This document shows, piece after piece, positions 1 to 7,241 of a stretch of 22,562 bases of DNA (the first letter of the stretch is position 1; every line of letters starts with the position of its first letter). The notes under the pieces were generated by a model. The model searched no databases, was not told the origin of the DNA, and was given only the letters and a program-made list of their open reading frames with translations. Source of the DNA: a virus. The position numbers were made by a program, and so were the translations under genes. The stretch is from the IMG/VR virus record IMGVR_UViG_3300043444_000442, positions 1 to 22,562 of that record. The stretch is one strand, 5' to 3'.

Positions 1-60
1 ACAGGTACATTTGCTGGTGAATCGTTTGTAGTTTTGAAAATCATCCATATATTTTTCCAT
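1..60 (-). CDS. Start of an unidentified gene (partial)
   Basis: An ATG on the minus strand at 60-58 overlaps the gp14 stop codon as TGATG and opens a frame that runs off the window edge. The 20 visible residues begin MEKYMDDFQNYKRF. In T4 the gene after 14 is 15 (tail completion), but this N-terminus does not resemble T4 gp15, so the product is not named. The one-base overlap suggests translational coupling to gp14. Confidence 0.6.
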   Translation of the reverse strand, partial: MEKYMDDFQNYKRFTSKCTC

Positions 61-1268
61 CATAGATCTGCCTCCGGACCTTGACGCTTTTTCAAGGCCT
101 TACTTAAACTTTGTCTCTCTTCTACAACTTTGCCAGCAATAGTTGCAGTATTATTATTGTTAATAAATCCGCCAATCTGTGTATGACGAGTTTGTGCATC
201 TGGTGCAGGAAGTCCATCAACTGGTTTATTAGTTAGAGTCATTCTAACATTACTTTCTACATACTCCCACCCGCTGCCATTAAATCTAAACAGCCTATTA
301 GGCATATAGTCTGTGCGTAAGTGGTATGCACCGATACCTGGATTGAAAGGATATTCTATGCCAAATGTGTAAGGTGCTCCGTTAGGCGGTTTGCCGTCAC
401 CTTGATATGCGCTGATATAAACATCTTTATCGGGTGTAACAAAGATAGAACTTGCATCTGCTGCGGTTCCTTCGTAGCTGGCATCAACATCCATGTCCGT
501 TGTATCACGTACATCTAGTGTTTGATTATCATCTTTTAAAGGAAGAATATAAAACTGCTCAGTATCGTAACCGCTTAGACCTGCATCTTCTTCTGCTTGT
601 GCAATAATCTGATTGTTGATTGCAATATTTTGATTGTAAGTAGAAAGAATATCGCGCAGACTGTTTGCTCCGTCGCCGCTATCTTGATCAAGAATATCTT
701 TGTATTCTTGTCCATCTACTAACGGCTCGCACTTAGCACGAAGCAAATGAGGATACCATGTTTGACTGTAACCGCTTGCAGGACGAGAAACATCGGATAC
801 AACATAAAAACGTTTAAGTGCAACCATATCATCACCTAAGGCATACTCATCTTTTAAGTGAGGTAGCTCTAGCACATCTCCTGCCATTAACTTTCTACCT
901 AAAAGCTCTACTATTCCCCTTAGGTGGAAAGTTATCATAATGTTATCATTAGTTAAAAAGAATCCAAACTGTTGCAGGTTAAAATCTAAGTCCTGCATAG
1001 TATAGATCCCGCGACTAACATATACATCTTTTTCGTATTTTCTATCTCTGTTTTCCATAAACAGTACATCTTGTATTCCTAGTTCAGGAATAGGATTACT
1101 ATTAACGGGTGTAGTAGGTGTTGCTTCACCTTCTGCAGGATCAACAGGACCTAAGTATTTGTGAATAACAATGTCTGTGCCGCCCACTTGAAACTGCTCG
1201 TATATAACACGATCAAGCATACGGAAATCATTGCCTTTTTCTGGGCGGTAAAGAGATAGTCTTGGCAT
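60..1268 (-). CDS. gp14: Neck protein gp14 (T4 gp14 homologue)
   Basis: Structural protein of the head-to-tail connector; in T4, gp14 with gp13 completes the filled head before tail attachment. The 402-residue product starts MPRLSLYRPEK. Its N-terminal half carries the gp14-like run 'GIYTMQDLDFNLQQFGFFLT', followed by a region rich in 'GDVLELPHLKDE', comparable to the T4 gp14 segment around 'GDLIYFPMDN'. It is longer than T4 gp14 (256 residues); the extra C-terminal part is Asp/Asn-rich and ends in a basic tail. A longer frame could begin at 1346, but it would run through the gp13 start region. ATG 1268 fits the family N-terminus and has an ATAAATA box 7 nt upstream. It is divergent from gp13, whereas genes 13 and 14 are collinear in T4. 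The family assignment is from recalled T4 sequence and length. Confidence 0.8.
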   Translation of the reverse strand: MPRLSLYRPEKGNDFRMLDRVIYEQFQVGGTDIVIHKYLGPVDPAEGEATPTTPVNSNPIPELGIQDVLFMENRDRKYEKDVYVSRGIYTMQDLDFNLQQFGFFLTNDNIMITFHLRGIVELLGRKLMAGDVLELPHLKDEYALGDDMVALKRFYVVSDVSRPASGYSQTWYPHLLRAKCEPLVDGQEYKDILDQDSGDGANSLRDILSTYNQNIAINNQIIAQAEEDAGLSGYDTEQFYILPLKDDNQTLDVRDTTDMDVDASYEGTAADASSIFVTPDKDVYISAYQGDGKPPNGAPYTFGIEYPFNPGIGAYHLRTDYMPNRLFRFNGSGWEYVESNVRMTLTNKPVDGLPAPDAQTRHTQIGGFINNNNTATIAGKVVEERQSLSKALKKRQGPEADL

Positions 1269-1275
1269 AGTCGTA

Positions 1276-1282
1276 TATTTAT
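1276..1282 (-). promoter_or_regulatory. T4-late-like promoter box for gp14
   Basis: ATAAATA on the minus strand, ending 7 nt before the gp14 ATG. It resembles the T4 late promoter (TATAAATA) read by the gp55 sigma factor. It lies back to back with the gp13 box, two bases apart. Confidence 0.55.
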
Positions 1283-1284
1283 TG

Positions 1285-1291
1285 CTAAATA
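1285..1291 (+). promoter_or_regulatory. T4-late-like promoter box for gp13
   Basis: CTAAATA followed by exactly 5 nt and the gp13 ATG at 1297. There is no Shine-Dalgarno between box and start, so a transcript beginning at the usual distance would be leaderless or nearly so. Confidence 0.6.
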
Positions 1292-1296
1292 TTGGT

Positions 1297-2055
1297 ATGA
1301 ACGAACTTGACACCCAAAGGCAAAACGTAGTCGAATATATCCGCACAATGCTAGGTGACGGAATGATCGATGTTGAACTCGATGCTAAACACTACAATAT
1401 TGCCATAGACCGAGCTCTAGCAAAGTATAGACAGCGTAGTTCTAACGCTGTTGAAGAAAGTTTCGGCTTTTTAACCCTGCAAACAGACGTCAATGATTAC
1501 ATCCTTGCACCCGAAGTTATGCAAGTTCGTCAAGTTTTCCGTAGAAGTGTTGGTAGCAGAACAGGTGGCGGAGATGGCGGAACTCTGTTTGAGCCCTTTA
1601 ACCTAGCCTACACAAACATGTATCTAATGGCCAGCACACAAATGGGCGGCATTGCTACCTATTATATGTTTGCTAGCTACCAGAAAGAAGTTGGTAAAAT
1701 GTTTGGTAGCTATATTAACTTCGATTGGAATCCTACAAGCAAGCGCCTACGCATTTCTCAGCGCCCTAGAGGTGAAGAAAACGTACTATTATGGATGTAC
1801 AATCAAAAGCCTGATTTTACTATTATTCAAGATCCTTACTCCGGTATCTGGATCAAGGACTACGCACTGGCAAACTGTAAGGTTATGCTAGGCGAAGCTC
1901 GCGAAAAGTTCGGTCAGATCGCAAGCCCGCAAGGCGGAACTAGTCTGAACGGTACTGCTCTAAAAGCAGAGGGCAAGGCTGAAATGGAAGCCTTAGAGTT
2001 GGATTTAATTAATTACAAAGATAACCAAACCCCATTGACATTTGTCATCGGCTAA
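1297..2055 (+). CDS. gp13: Neck protein gp13 (T4 gp13 homologue)
   Basis: Head-tail connector protein that in T4 acts with gp14 on the portal vertex after DNA packaging. The 252-residue product follows the T4 gp13 plan: an N-terminal segment with 'MIDVELDAKHYNIAIDRALAKYRQR', an aromatic middle region, then 'WIKDYALANCKVMLGEAREKFGQI'. It ends 'TPLTFVIG', matching the T4 gp13 ending 'PPFGILVG'. T4 gp13 is 309 residues. An upstream in-frame TTG at 1282 exists but would place the start inside the promoter box; ATG 1297 is preferred. It has no visible ribosome-binding site and lies 28 bp from the divergent gp14 start. The downstream kinase gene has its own promoter-like element. Confidence 0.88.
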   Translation: MNELDTQRQNVVEYIRTMLGDGMIDVELDAKHYNIAIDRALAKYRQRSSNAVEESFGFLTLQTDVNDYILAPEVMQVRQVFRRSVGSRTGGGDGGTLFEPFNLAYTNMYLMASTQMGGIATYYMFASYQKEVGKMFGSYINFDWNPTSKRLRISQRPRGEENVLLWMYNQKPDFTIIQDPYSGIWIKDYALANCKVMLGEAREKFGQIASPQGGTSLNGTALKAEGKAEMEALELDLINYKDNQTPLTFVIG

Positions 2056-2061
2056 TATAAA
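2035..2061 (+). promoter_or_regulatory. Possible host sigma70-type (early) promoter for the dNMP kinase
   Basis: An exact TTGACA at 2035-2040 overlaps the end of gp13, and TATAAA lies at 2056-2061 with a 15-nt spacer, shorter than the ideal 17. A further TATAGT lies at 2063-2068. The box differs from the late NTAAATA elements used by neighbouring genes, as expected for a nucleotide-metabolism gene needed early. The short spacer keeps confidence modest. Confidence 0.4.
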
Positions 2062-2085
2062 TTATAGTATCGCAAGGGGATACTC

Positions 2086-2739
2086 ATGATTGTTGGCTTC
2101 GTCGGTTTTATTGGTTCAGGTAAAGATACTGCCGCAGATTATTTGGTAAATTTTCACGGATACCGACGAGATTCGTTCGCTAACACACTTAAAGATGCAG
2201 TAGCCTGTGTTTTTGGCTGGGATCGTACTTTACTCGAAGGACGCACAAAAGAAGCCCGAGAATGGCGCGAGCAGGTAGATACTTGGTGGGCAGAGCGTTT
2301 AGCTATGCCTAATTTAACGCCTCGTTGGGTCTTACAATATTGGGGCACAGATGTTCTACGTAAAGGATTCCATGATGATATTTGGATTGCCAGCCTAGAA
2401 AACAAAATGCGTAAAACAGGCGATAACATTGTTATTAGCGATGTACGCTTTCCTAACGAAATTAAAGCTATTCACAACGCAGGTGGAATTGTAGTACGTA
2501 TCAAGCGGGGTGACGAGCCTGAATGGTATCAAGATGCTGTTAATATGAACGCAGGAAATACAAACATGAGTTGGCTCATTAGTACAGACCGAATCAAGAA
2601 GCTAGGTATTCACGCAAGTGAAACTAGTTGGGTTGGTGGAGATATTGATCATACTATTTTTAACGATACTACCATCGACGATCTATTTGAGCAGATTAAA
2701 AATCTGGTGTCAGATCGCCCCGACGCCAAGGCAGCTTGA
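2086..2739 (+). CDS. gp1: Deoxynucleoside monophosphate kinase (T4 gp1-like)
   Basis: Predicted cytoplasmic kinase that phosphorylates dNMPs to dNDPs to feed phage DNA synthesis. The 217-residue protein has an N-terminal P-loop, GFIGSGKDT, at residues 7-15; the KDT ending is typical of dNMP kinases such as T4 gp1 (241 residues). 'LQYWGTDVLRKGFHDDIWI' (about residues 83-101) matches the T4 stretch 'MQALGTDLIVNNFDRMYWV'. 'IVISDVRFPNEIKAI' (about 115-129) corresponds to the T4 'IVPDTRQDHEMDA' segment. A good ribosome-binding site (AAGGGGA, 2074-2080) sits 5 nt before the ATG. The 3' end overlaps the convergent HNH-like gene by 44 bp. It is an early-type gene embedded among virion genes. Confidence 0.88.
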   Translation: MIVGFVGFIGSGKDTAADYLVNFHGYRRDSFANTLKDAVACVFGWDRTLLEGRTKEAREWREQVDTWWAERLAMPNLTPRWVLQYWGTDVLRKGFHDDIWIASLENKMRKTGDNIVISDVRFPNEIKAIHNAGGIVVRIKRGDEPEWYQDAVNMNAGNTNMSWLISTDRIKKLGIHASETSWVGGDIDHTIFNDTTIDDLFEQIKNLVSDRPDAKAA

Positions 2740-3031
2740 GTTTGTGCAACAGCCTTTGACAATTAGCGCATACAGTTTTTAGATTAGAATACTTACAGTT
2801 GCTTAGGTCTCCGTCAATGTGATAAACATCAAACTGATCTAAGTCTTCTCCTTTAAAGCCGCATCTATCACATGCGGCTTTCTTTTTGTATCCACTGGTT
2901 AGCCAAGTAGGTCGGGCTGTCTTATAACTTTTAGCACAGTGGTCGCACATTGACCTGTAGAATACTCTATCACCCTTACGATAGTTGATAGCTACTGGCC
3001 TTCTTTGACATTTTTTACAAAGATCGCGCAT
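2696..3031 (-). CDS. Small HNH-like zinc protein (possible endonuclease)
   Basis: A 111-residue basic protein with four CxxC knuckles (C5/C8, C29/C32, C54/C57, C88/C91), enough for two zinc sites. The C-terminal half has an HNH layout: H71-I-D73, N78, N83, then CANCQRLLH ending at H96. HNH proteins of this type bind and nick or cut DNA, and in T4-like phages they are often free-standing homing endonucleases. It could equally be a domesticated DNA-binding protein. It converges on the kinase gene and overlaps its last 44 bp. Upstream on its strand are a TTAAATA box (3062-3068) and a purine-rich leader. The codons for C54/C57 form a perfect inverted repeat that reads as a terminator on the opposite strand. 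Confidence 0.75.
   Translation of the reverse strand: MRDLCKKCQRRPVAINYRKGDRVFYRSMCDHCAKSYKTARPTWLTSGYKKKAACDRCGFKGEDLDQFDVYHIDGDLSNCKYSNLKTVCANCQRLLHKLKLPWRRGDLTPDF
2855..2888 (+). terminator. Plus-strand intrinsic terminator inside the opposing HNH gene
   Basis: Perfect 10-bp inverted repeat: arms AAAGCCGCAT (2855-2864) and ATGCGGCTTT (2872-2881), 7-nt loop, followed by CTTTTTG. It lies 116 bp past the kinase stop codon and would end kinase transcripts. It is read as a terminator only on the plus strand. Confidence 0.5.
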
Positions 3032-3061
3032 ACACCGCCCTTTTTGTTCCCTTTTATCCTG

Positions 3062-3068
3062 TATTTAA
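3062..3068 (-). promoter_or_regulatory. Late-like promoter box for the HNH-like gene
   Basis: TTAAATA on the minus strand, 30 nt before the HNH ATG at 3031, leaving room for a leader that contains purine-rich ribosome-binding sequence. Confidence 0.4.
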
Positions 3069-3092
3069 CCCAGTATTTTTTATCCATTCCCA

Positions 3093-3099
3093 CTAAATA
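3093..3099 (+). promoter_or_regulatory. Late-like promoter box for the sheath gene
   Basis: CTAAATA, 34 nt before the gp18 ATG. The predicted leader of roughly 28 nt contains a Shine-Dalgarno GGGAG (3121-3125), so this promoter is of the leadered kind, unlike that of gp13. Confidence 0.55.
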
Positions 3100-3133
3100 T
3101 ACAAAAGAAAAACCATTTATGGGAGATTAACAA

Positions 3134-6100
3134 ATGGCTTTAAATTCACCAGGCGTACAAGTAAGTGTTATCGATGAGAGTTTCTACCTACCGGCAGCAC
3201 CTTCCACTGTACCTATGATTTTTGTTGCAACCGCAGCCAACAAGCAAAATGCTAGCGGTACGGGCACAGCACCAGGCACATTGCCTGAAAATGCTGGCCA
3301 AGTTTATTTGATTACTAGCCAGCGTGATTTAACTGATACCTTTGGAACTCCATTGTTCTATCAGGATGCCAGTGGTAATCCAGTACATGGCGGCGAACAA
3401 AACGAATACGGTCTTCAGGCTGCTTATTCCGTACTAGGAGTAAGTTCTAGAGCATACGTAGTTCGTGCAGATTTAGATCTAAGCCAACTAACTGCATCGA
3501 GCACTATGCCTGTAGGCGAGCCTGTAGATGGAACATATTGGATTGACACTTCTAATACCAAGTGGGGTGTTTTTGAGTGGAACACAAGTTCTGATAGCTT
3601 TACTAACAAAGTACCTTTAGTAATTGATAACGACAACTATGCAACTGCTACAGTTAGCGGTCTAGGCGTAACACCTAAGCCAAGTTATGGTTCTAACGGA
3701 CAATACGCAATCGTTGTAACTAGCGACAACTCCAACACATTATGGTTCAAGAACTCCAGCGGAAACTGGGTAGTAGTTGGATCTGATGTCGAAACAGGAT
3801 TTGCTAGTGCGGCAACATTCTCTAGCACAAGCTGGAAAACAAGCCATCCTGTTGTAGTTGCTACTGCATCTAACCCTAACCTAACAGCCTACAACGGCAA
3901 CACATTGTTGATCAACGGACAAACTGTTACACTAAGTGGAACAACATTATCCGCTCTTGCATCTAGCATCAACGCCGCAATGAGAACACACGGTGTAGGT
4001 TGCCGCGTTAATACAGGCGGTTTCTTAGAACTATATGCAGATGCTCGTGCAAAATCCAACGGTTCAACACTTGACGGAAAGATTAAGATCGAAGAAGGCA
4101 CCGGCTTAGAAGTTATGCTAACTGCTATCGGTTTAACAGCTGGTACATACGAAGGCGTAACACTATTCCAAGCATCTCACACTAAGTATCCAGACTTTGG
4201 TGATATGCCTACTGGCTCTGTTTATATCAAAACAACTACACCTAACAGCGGTGCAGATTGGTATGTAAAACTTTACAGTGCTAGCCAGGGAGCATTTAGC
4301 CTACAAAGCACAAGCATTTTTGACGAACATCAAACTGCGGTTAATAGCATTGATGCAACAGGTGATATTCCTGTAGGACGTATCTACATTCAACAGAACT
4401 ACACAATGGGTTCTGGTACAAGTTCTACAAGTACAGTAGCACCGCAAGTTGTTTCCTTCAAAGCATTTAGACGCAATGCAACTGGCGCAACTAAGATTAC
4501 TAGTGTTGCAACTACAGCTTCTGTAACAACAACTTCTAGCTTTACAATTAGCGAAGGTCTAGCAACTTCTACTAACGGCGCAGCTGACTACAGCAGTGCA
4601 TACACAGTTAGTTTGGTTGCAGGCGATACAGTTGATACAATCGTCAGCAAGATCAATGCTCTTAATATGACATACGTAACTGCTAGCGTAGCAAGTACAA
4701 ATGCTAGCGGGGCAGCTACAAGTTTAACTATCCAGCACAGCGCAGGAGGTCAGATTAACCTAAAGAACGGTACTGGCACACCTTTGACAACTGTACTAGG
4801 ATTTAGCGCATGGAGCAGAGACAGCGAAACAGGTTTAGAGTCTGGTACAAAGAACCTATACGCAAAAGCTACATACGACAGCAGAGACATTACATTCTTT
4901 GCAAGTAACTGGAAGCCATTAGTTTATGAAGCTAAGGCACAGACTCCATTTACTGACGCAGCCGATGGCCAACTATGGTACAGCAGTGTTGTTGATGAAG
5001 TAGATATTATGGTTCATAACGGAACAACTTGGATGGGCTACAGAAATGTATATCCTCTAACTGATCCGGCCGGTCCTATTGTTGCTAGTGTTGCTCCAAC
5101 AACACAGAGCACAGGTGATCCTTTAGTTGATAACGATATTTGGATCAGCACAGCAGATATCAGCGAGTACGGCAAGGCTGTATATGTACGCACAGGCGGC
5201 AAGTGGGTTGCACAAGACACCGCAGATCAAACAACACCTACAGGATGGTTGTTTGCTGACGCACGTTGGAGCACCGCAGGCACATTAGAGGATGCAGCAG
5301 ATATTACTGATCTTCTAACTAGCGACTACTTAGATCCAGACGCACCAGATCCAGCATTATACCCACGCGGTATGAGACTATGGAACCTACGTCGTTCAGG
5401 ATTTAACGTTAAGAAATATGTAGTTGAGCACTTAAACATTGACGCGAACGACGGCAAGAACGCTCGTTACAATGACGAACAAATGGACGGATCTAACAGC
5501 TCTACACCTTATGTAGCTAGTCGTTGGATCACAGTAAGCCCTAACCAGCCAACTGGACAAGGCAGCTTCGGTCGTCACGCACAGCGAGGTTTCGTTATCG
5601 AAGGTCTAAAAGCCTTAATCGACACTAACCAAAGCATCCGTGATACAGATACCGTAATCTTTAACTTGATTGCTACACCTGGATATCCAGAAGCAATTCA
5701 GAACATGATTGCATTCAACACTGACCGCGGTCTAACAGCATTTGTTGTTGGTGATACACCATTCCGCTTACTACCAACTGGTACTGAATTGAACAACTGG
5801 GGTATGAATACTGCCCTAGCATTTGATAACGGCGAAGACGGCGCAGTTAGCTATGACGAATACATGGCTATGTTCTATCCAAGCGGTTATGCAAATGACA
5901 ACTTAGGTAACGCTATCGTTGTTCCTCCAAGCCACATGATGCTACGCACAATCGTTAATAGCGATGCTAAGAGCTTCCAATGGTTTGCACCAGCTGGAAC
6001 ACGTCGTGGAACAGTTGATAACGCAACTAGCGTTGGTTACATTACAAGCGAAGGCGAGTTCAAGACAACAAGCCTACCACAGAGCTTACGCGATGTAATG

Positions 6101-6514
6101 GCAGGTGTAAAGGTTAATCCAATTGCAACAATACCTGGTGCAGGTATTGTTAATTTTGGTCAATACACTCGTGCAAGAAACGCAAGTGCATTAGATCGTA
6201 TCAACGTTGCACGTCTAGTAGCATACTTACGCAGACAGTTAAGTCTATTAGTTAAGCCGTTCTTATTTGAACCTAACGATAGAATTACTCGTAACGAAAT
6301 TAAACAAGCAACAGAAAGTTTCCTATTAGAATTAGTAGGTCAAAGAGCGCTATATGACTTCTTAGTTGTATGTGATGAAACAAACAACACACCAACAAGA
6401 ATTGACCGTAGCGAACTATGGTTAGATATTGCAGTTGAACCAGTCAAGGCAGTTGAATTCATTTACATTCCACTACGCTTGAAGAACACCGGCGATATTC
6501 AGGCAGGACTATAA
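3134..6514 (+). CDS. gp18: Contractile tail sheath protein gp18 with large insert
   Basis: Main tail sheath subunit; stacked rings contract around the tube to drive DNA delivery. The N-terminus (residues 1-115, 'MALNSPGVQVSVIDESF') and C-terminus (about 740-1126) match T4 gp18, including 'FAPAGTRRG' (951-959), 'DRINVARL' (1021-1028) and 'VVCDETNNTPTRIDRSE' (1078-1094). T4 gp18 is 659 residues; this one is 1126. The excess lies in about residues 120-730, where T4 has its outward-facing protease-resistant domain. The insert holds about six short Trp/Tyr-rich repeats (near 126-150, 180-216, 354-380, 405-424, 601-637, 655-694) and two copies of a module resembling the flagellar-hook 'IN' motif (255-334 and 464-558). 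These probably decorate the tail surface. A ribosome-binding site GGGAG precedes the ATG. Confidence 0.95.
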   Translation: MALNSPGVQVSVIDESFYLPAAPSTVPMIFVATAANKQNASGTGTAPGTLPENAGQVYLITSQRDLTDTFGTPLFYQDASGNPVHGGEQNEYGLQAAYSVLGVSSRAYVVRADLDLSQLTASSTMPVGEPVDGTYWIDTSNTKWGVFEWNTSSDSFTNKVPLVIDNDNYATATVSGLGVTPKPSYGSNGQYAIVVTSDNSNTLWFKNSSGNWVVVGSDVETGFASAATFSSTSWKTSHPVVVATASNPNLTAYNGNTLLINGQTVTLSGTTLSALASSINAAMRTHGVGCRVNTGGFLELYADARAKSNGSTLDGKIKIEEGTGLEVMLTAIGLTAGTYEGVTLFQASHTKYPDFGDMPTGSVYIKTTTPNSGADWYVKLYSASQGAFSLQSTSIFDEHQTAVNSIDATGDIPVGRIYIQQNYTMGSGTSSTSTVAPQVVSFKAFRRNATGATKITSVATTASVTTTSSFTISEGLATSTNGAADYSSAYTVSLVAGDTVDTIVSKINALNMTYVTASVASTNASGAATSLTIQHSAGGQINLKNGTGTPLTTVLGFSAWSRDSETGLESGTKNLYAKATYDSRDITFFASNWKPLVYEAKAQTPFTDAADGQLWYSSVVDEVDIMVHNGTTWMGYRNVYPLTDPAGPIVASVAPTTQSTGDPLVDNDIWISTADISEYGKAVYVRTGGKWVAQDTADQTTPTGWLFADARWSTAGTLEDAADITDLLTSDYLDPDAPDPALYPRGMRLWNLRRSGFNVKKYVVEHLNIDANDGKNARYNDEQMDGSNSSTPYVASRWITVSPNQPTGQGSFGRHAQRGFVIEGLKALIDTNQSIRDTDTVIFNLIATPGYPEAIQNMIAFNTDRGLTAFVVGDTPFRLLPTGTELNNWGMNTALAFDNGEDGAVSYDEYMAMFYPSGYANDNLGNAIVVPPSHMMLRTIVNSDAKSFQWFAPAGTRRGTVDNATSVGYITSEGEFKTTSLPQSLRDVMAGVKVNPIATIPGAGIVNFGQYTRARNASALDRINVARLVAYLRRQLSLLVKPFLFEPNDRITRNEIKQATESFLLELVGQRALYDFLVVCDETNNTPTRIDRSELWLDIAVEPVKAVEFIYIPLRLKNTGDIQAGL
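6127..6151 (+). repeat. Perfect 11-bp inverted repeat inside gp18
   Basis: Arms AACAATACCTG (6127-6137) and CAGGTATTGTT (6141-6151) with a GTG loop, in codons of about residues 998-1006 of gp18. It is followed by AATTTT. Visible directly; whether it acts as an RNA element is unknown. Confidence 0.7.
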
Positions 6515-6517
6515 TAG

Positions 6518-6524
6518 GTAAATA
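6518..6524 (+). promoter_or_regulatory. Late-like promoter box for the tube gene
   Basis: GTAAATA just after the gp18 stop and 28 nt before the gp19 ATG. A strong AAGGAG at 6532-6537 follows in the leader. This would allow gp19 to be made independently of gp18. Confidence 0.5.
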
Positions 6525-6545
6525 TAAGGACAAGGAGCAAATATA

Positions 6546-7184
6546 ATGGCAATCGCAAGTTTAAGCAGATTCACAGTTCCGCTAGCAGGTGGCGGACAGA
6601 GTAGCACCGTCCAGGGCCTATTGATGCCGAAGCTGAAATATCGCTTCCGTGTATCGTTAGAGAACTTTGGTGTTACAAAGCCAACAACCGAACTAACAAA
6701 GCAGGTTGTATCTGCTGCGAGACCACAAGTTCAGTTTGAAAACCAAGTGCTACATGTTTATAACAGCCAGATCAACTATGCTGGTAAGCACACATGGCAA
6801 CCAATGAACTTGAGTATCCGTGATGATTCTCAAGGTAATGTAACTAAGTTAGTTGGCGAGCAACTACAGAAGCAGTTCGACTTCTTCGAACAAGCAAGTG
6901 CTGCATCTGGCGCAGAGTACAAGTTCTTAACAAGAATTGAAATGTTAGACGGCGGTAATGGCGATAACCAGAATTGGTCTGCAAATGTTTTAGAAACATG
7001 GGAAATTTATGGATGCTACTTACAGAGCGTCAATTACAATGAATTAGCCTACGCAGAAAGTACAGCAATGGAAATTGCACTTACAATCCAATACGATAAC
7101 GCACTTCAAATTGGACCTACAGGCACACCGGTGGGCTTGGGAGCAAGCGTCGGAAGAACCTTATCTTCCTTGGCTACAGGTTAA
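6546..7184 (+). CDS. gp19: Tail tube protein gp19
   Basis: Subunit of the inner tail tube through which DNA passes. The 212-residue product has the gp19-family core: 'LMPKLKYRFRVSLENFG' near residues 26-42, 'INYAGKHTWQPMNLSIRDD' near 76-94, and a C-terminal 'WEIYGCYLQSVNYNELAYAESTAMEIALTIQYDNA' that corresponds to the last strands of the tube fold. It is longer than T4 gp19 (163 residues), with a Gly/Ser-rich N-terminus and a C-terminal tail ending LSSLATG. It follows gp18 by 31 nt, as in T4, and is closed by an intrinsic terminator, so it probably forms a short abundant late transcript with its own promoter. Confidence 0.93.
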   Translation: MAIASLSRFTVPLAGGGQSSTVQGLLMPKLKYRFRVSLENFGVTKPTTELTKQVVSAARPQVQFENQVLHVYNSQINYAGKHTWQPMNLSIRDDSQGNVTKLVGEQLQKQFDFFEQASAASGAEYKFLTRIEMLDGGNGDNQNWSANVLETWEIYGCYLQSVNYNELAYAESTAMEIALTIQYDNALQIGPTGTPVGLGASVGRTLSSLATG

Positions 7185-7197
7185 TCTTAGCCAAACG

Positions 7198-7225
7198 AAA
7201 AAAGCCTCCGTTGGGGGCTTTTTTT
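7198..7225 (+). terminator. Intrinsic terminator after gp19
   Basis: Stem GCCTCC (7204-7209) pairs with GGGGGC (7213-7218), including one G-T wobble, with a 3-nt loop. The stem is extended by an A6/T7 flank, the T run being 7219-7225. A late box for the next gene starts 5 bp later. Confidence 0.85.
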
Positions 7226-7229
7226 ACGA

Positions 7230-7236
7230 CTAAATA
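7230..7236 (+). promoter_or_regulatory. Late-like promoter box, leaderless geometry
   Basis: CTAAATA, then 5 nt, then the ATG at 7242. No Shine-Dalgarno. It sits directly behind the gp19 terminator, so read-through mRNA should be scarce and the gene appears to depend on this box. Confidence 0.6.
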
Positions 7237-7241
7237 TTACT

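Noticed and set aside
1282-1296. Upstream TTG start for gp13
   Set aside because: It lies inside the promoter box; ATG 1297 keeps the same 5-nt spacing seen in three other genes.
1269-1346. Longer gp14 start at 1346
   Set aside because: It adds 26 residues that run antisense through the gp13 start and the late boxes; ATG 1268 gives the family-like N-terminus and follows a late box.
2692-2706. Short palindrome CAGATT-AAA-AATCTG as a minus-strand terminator for the HNH gene
   Set aside because: Only six base pairs and no T run on the minus strand.
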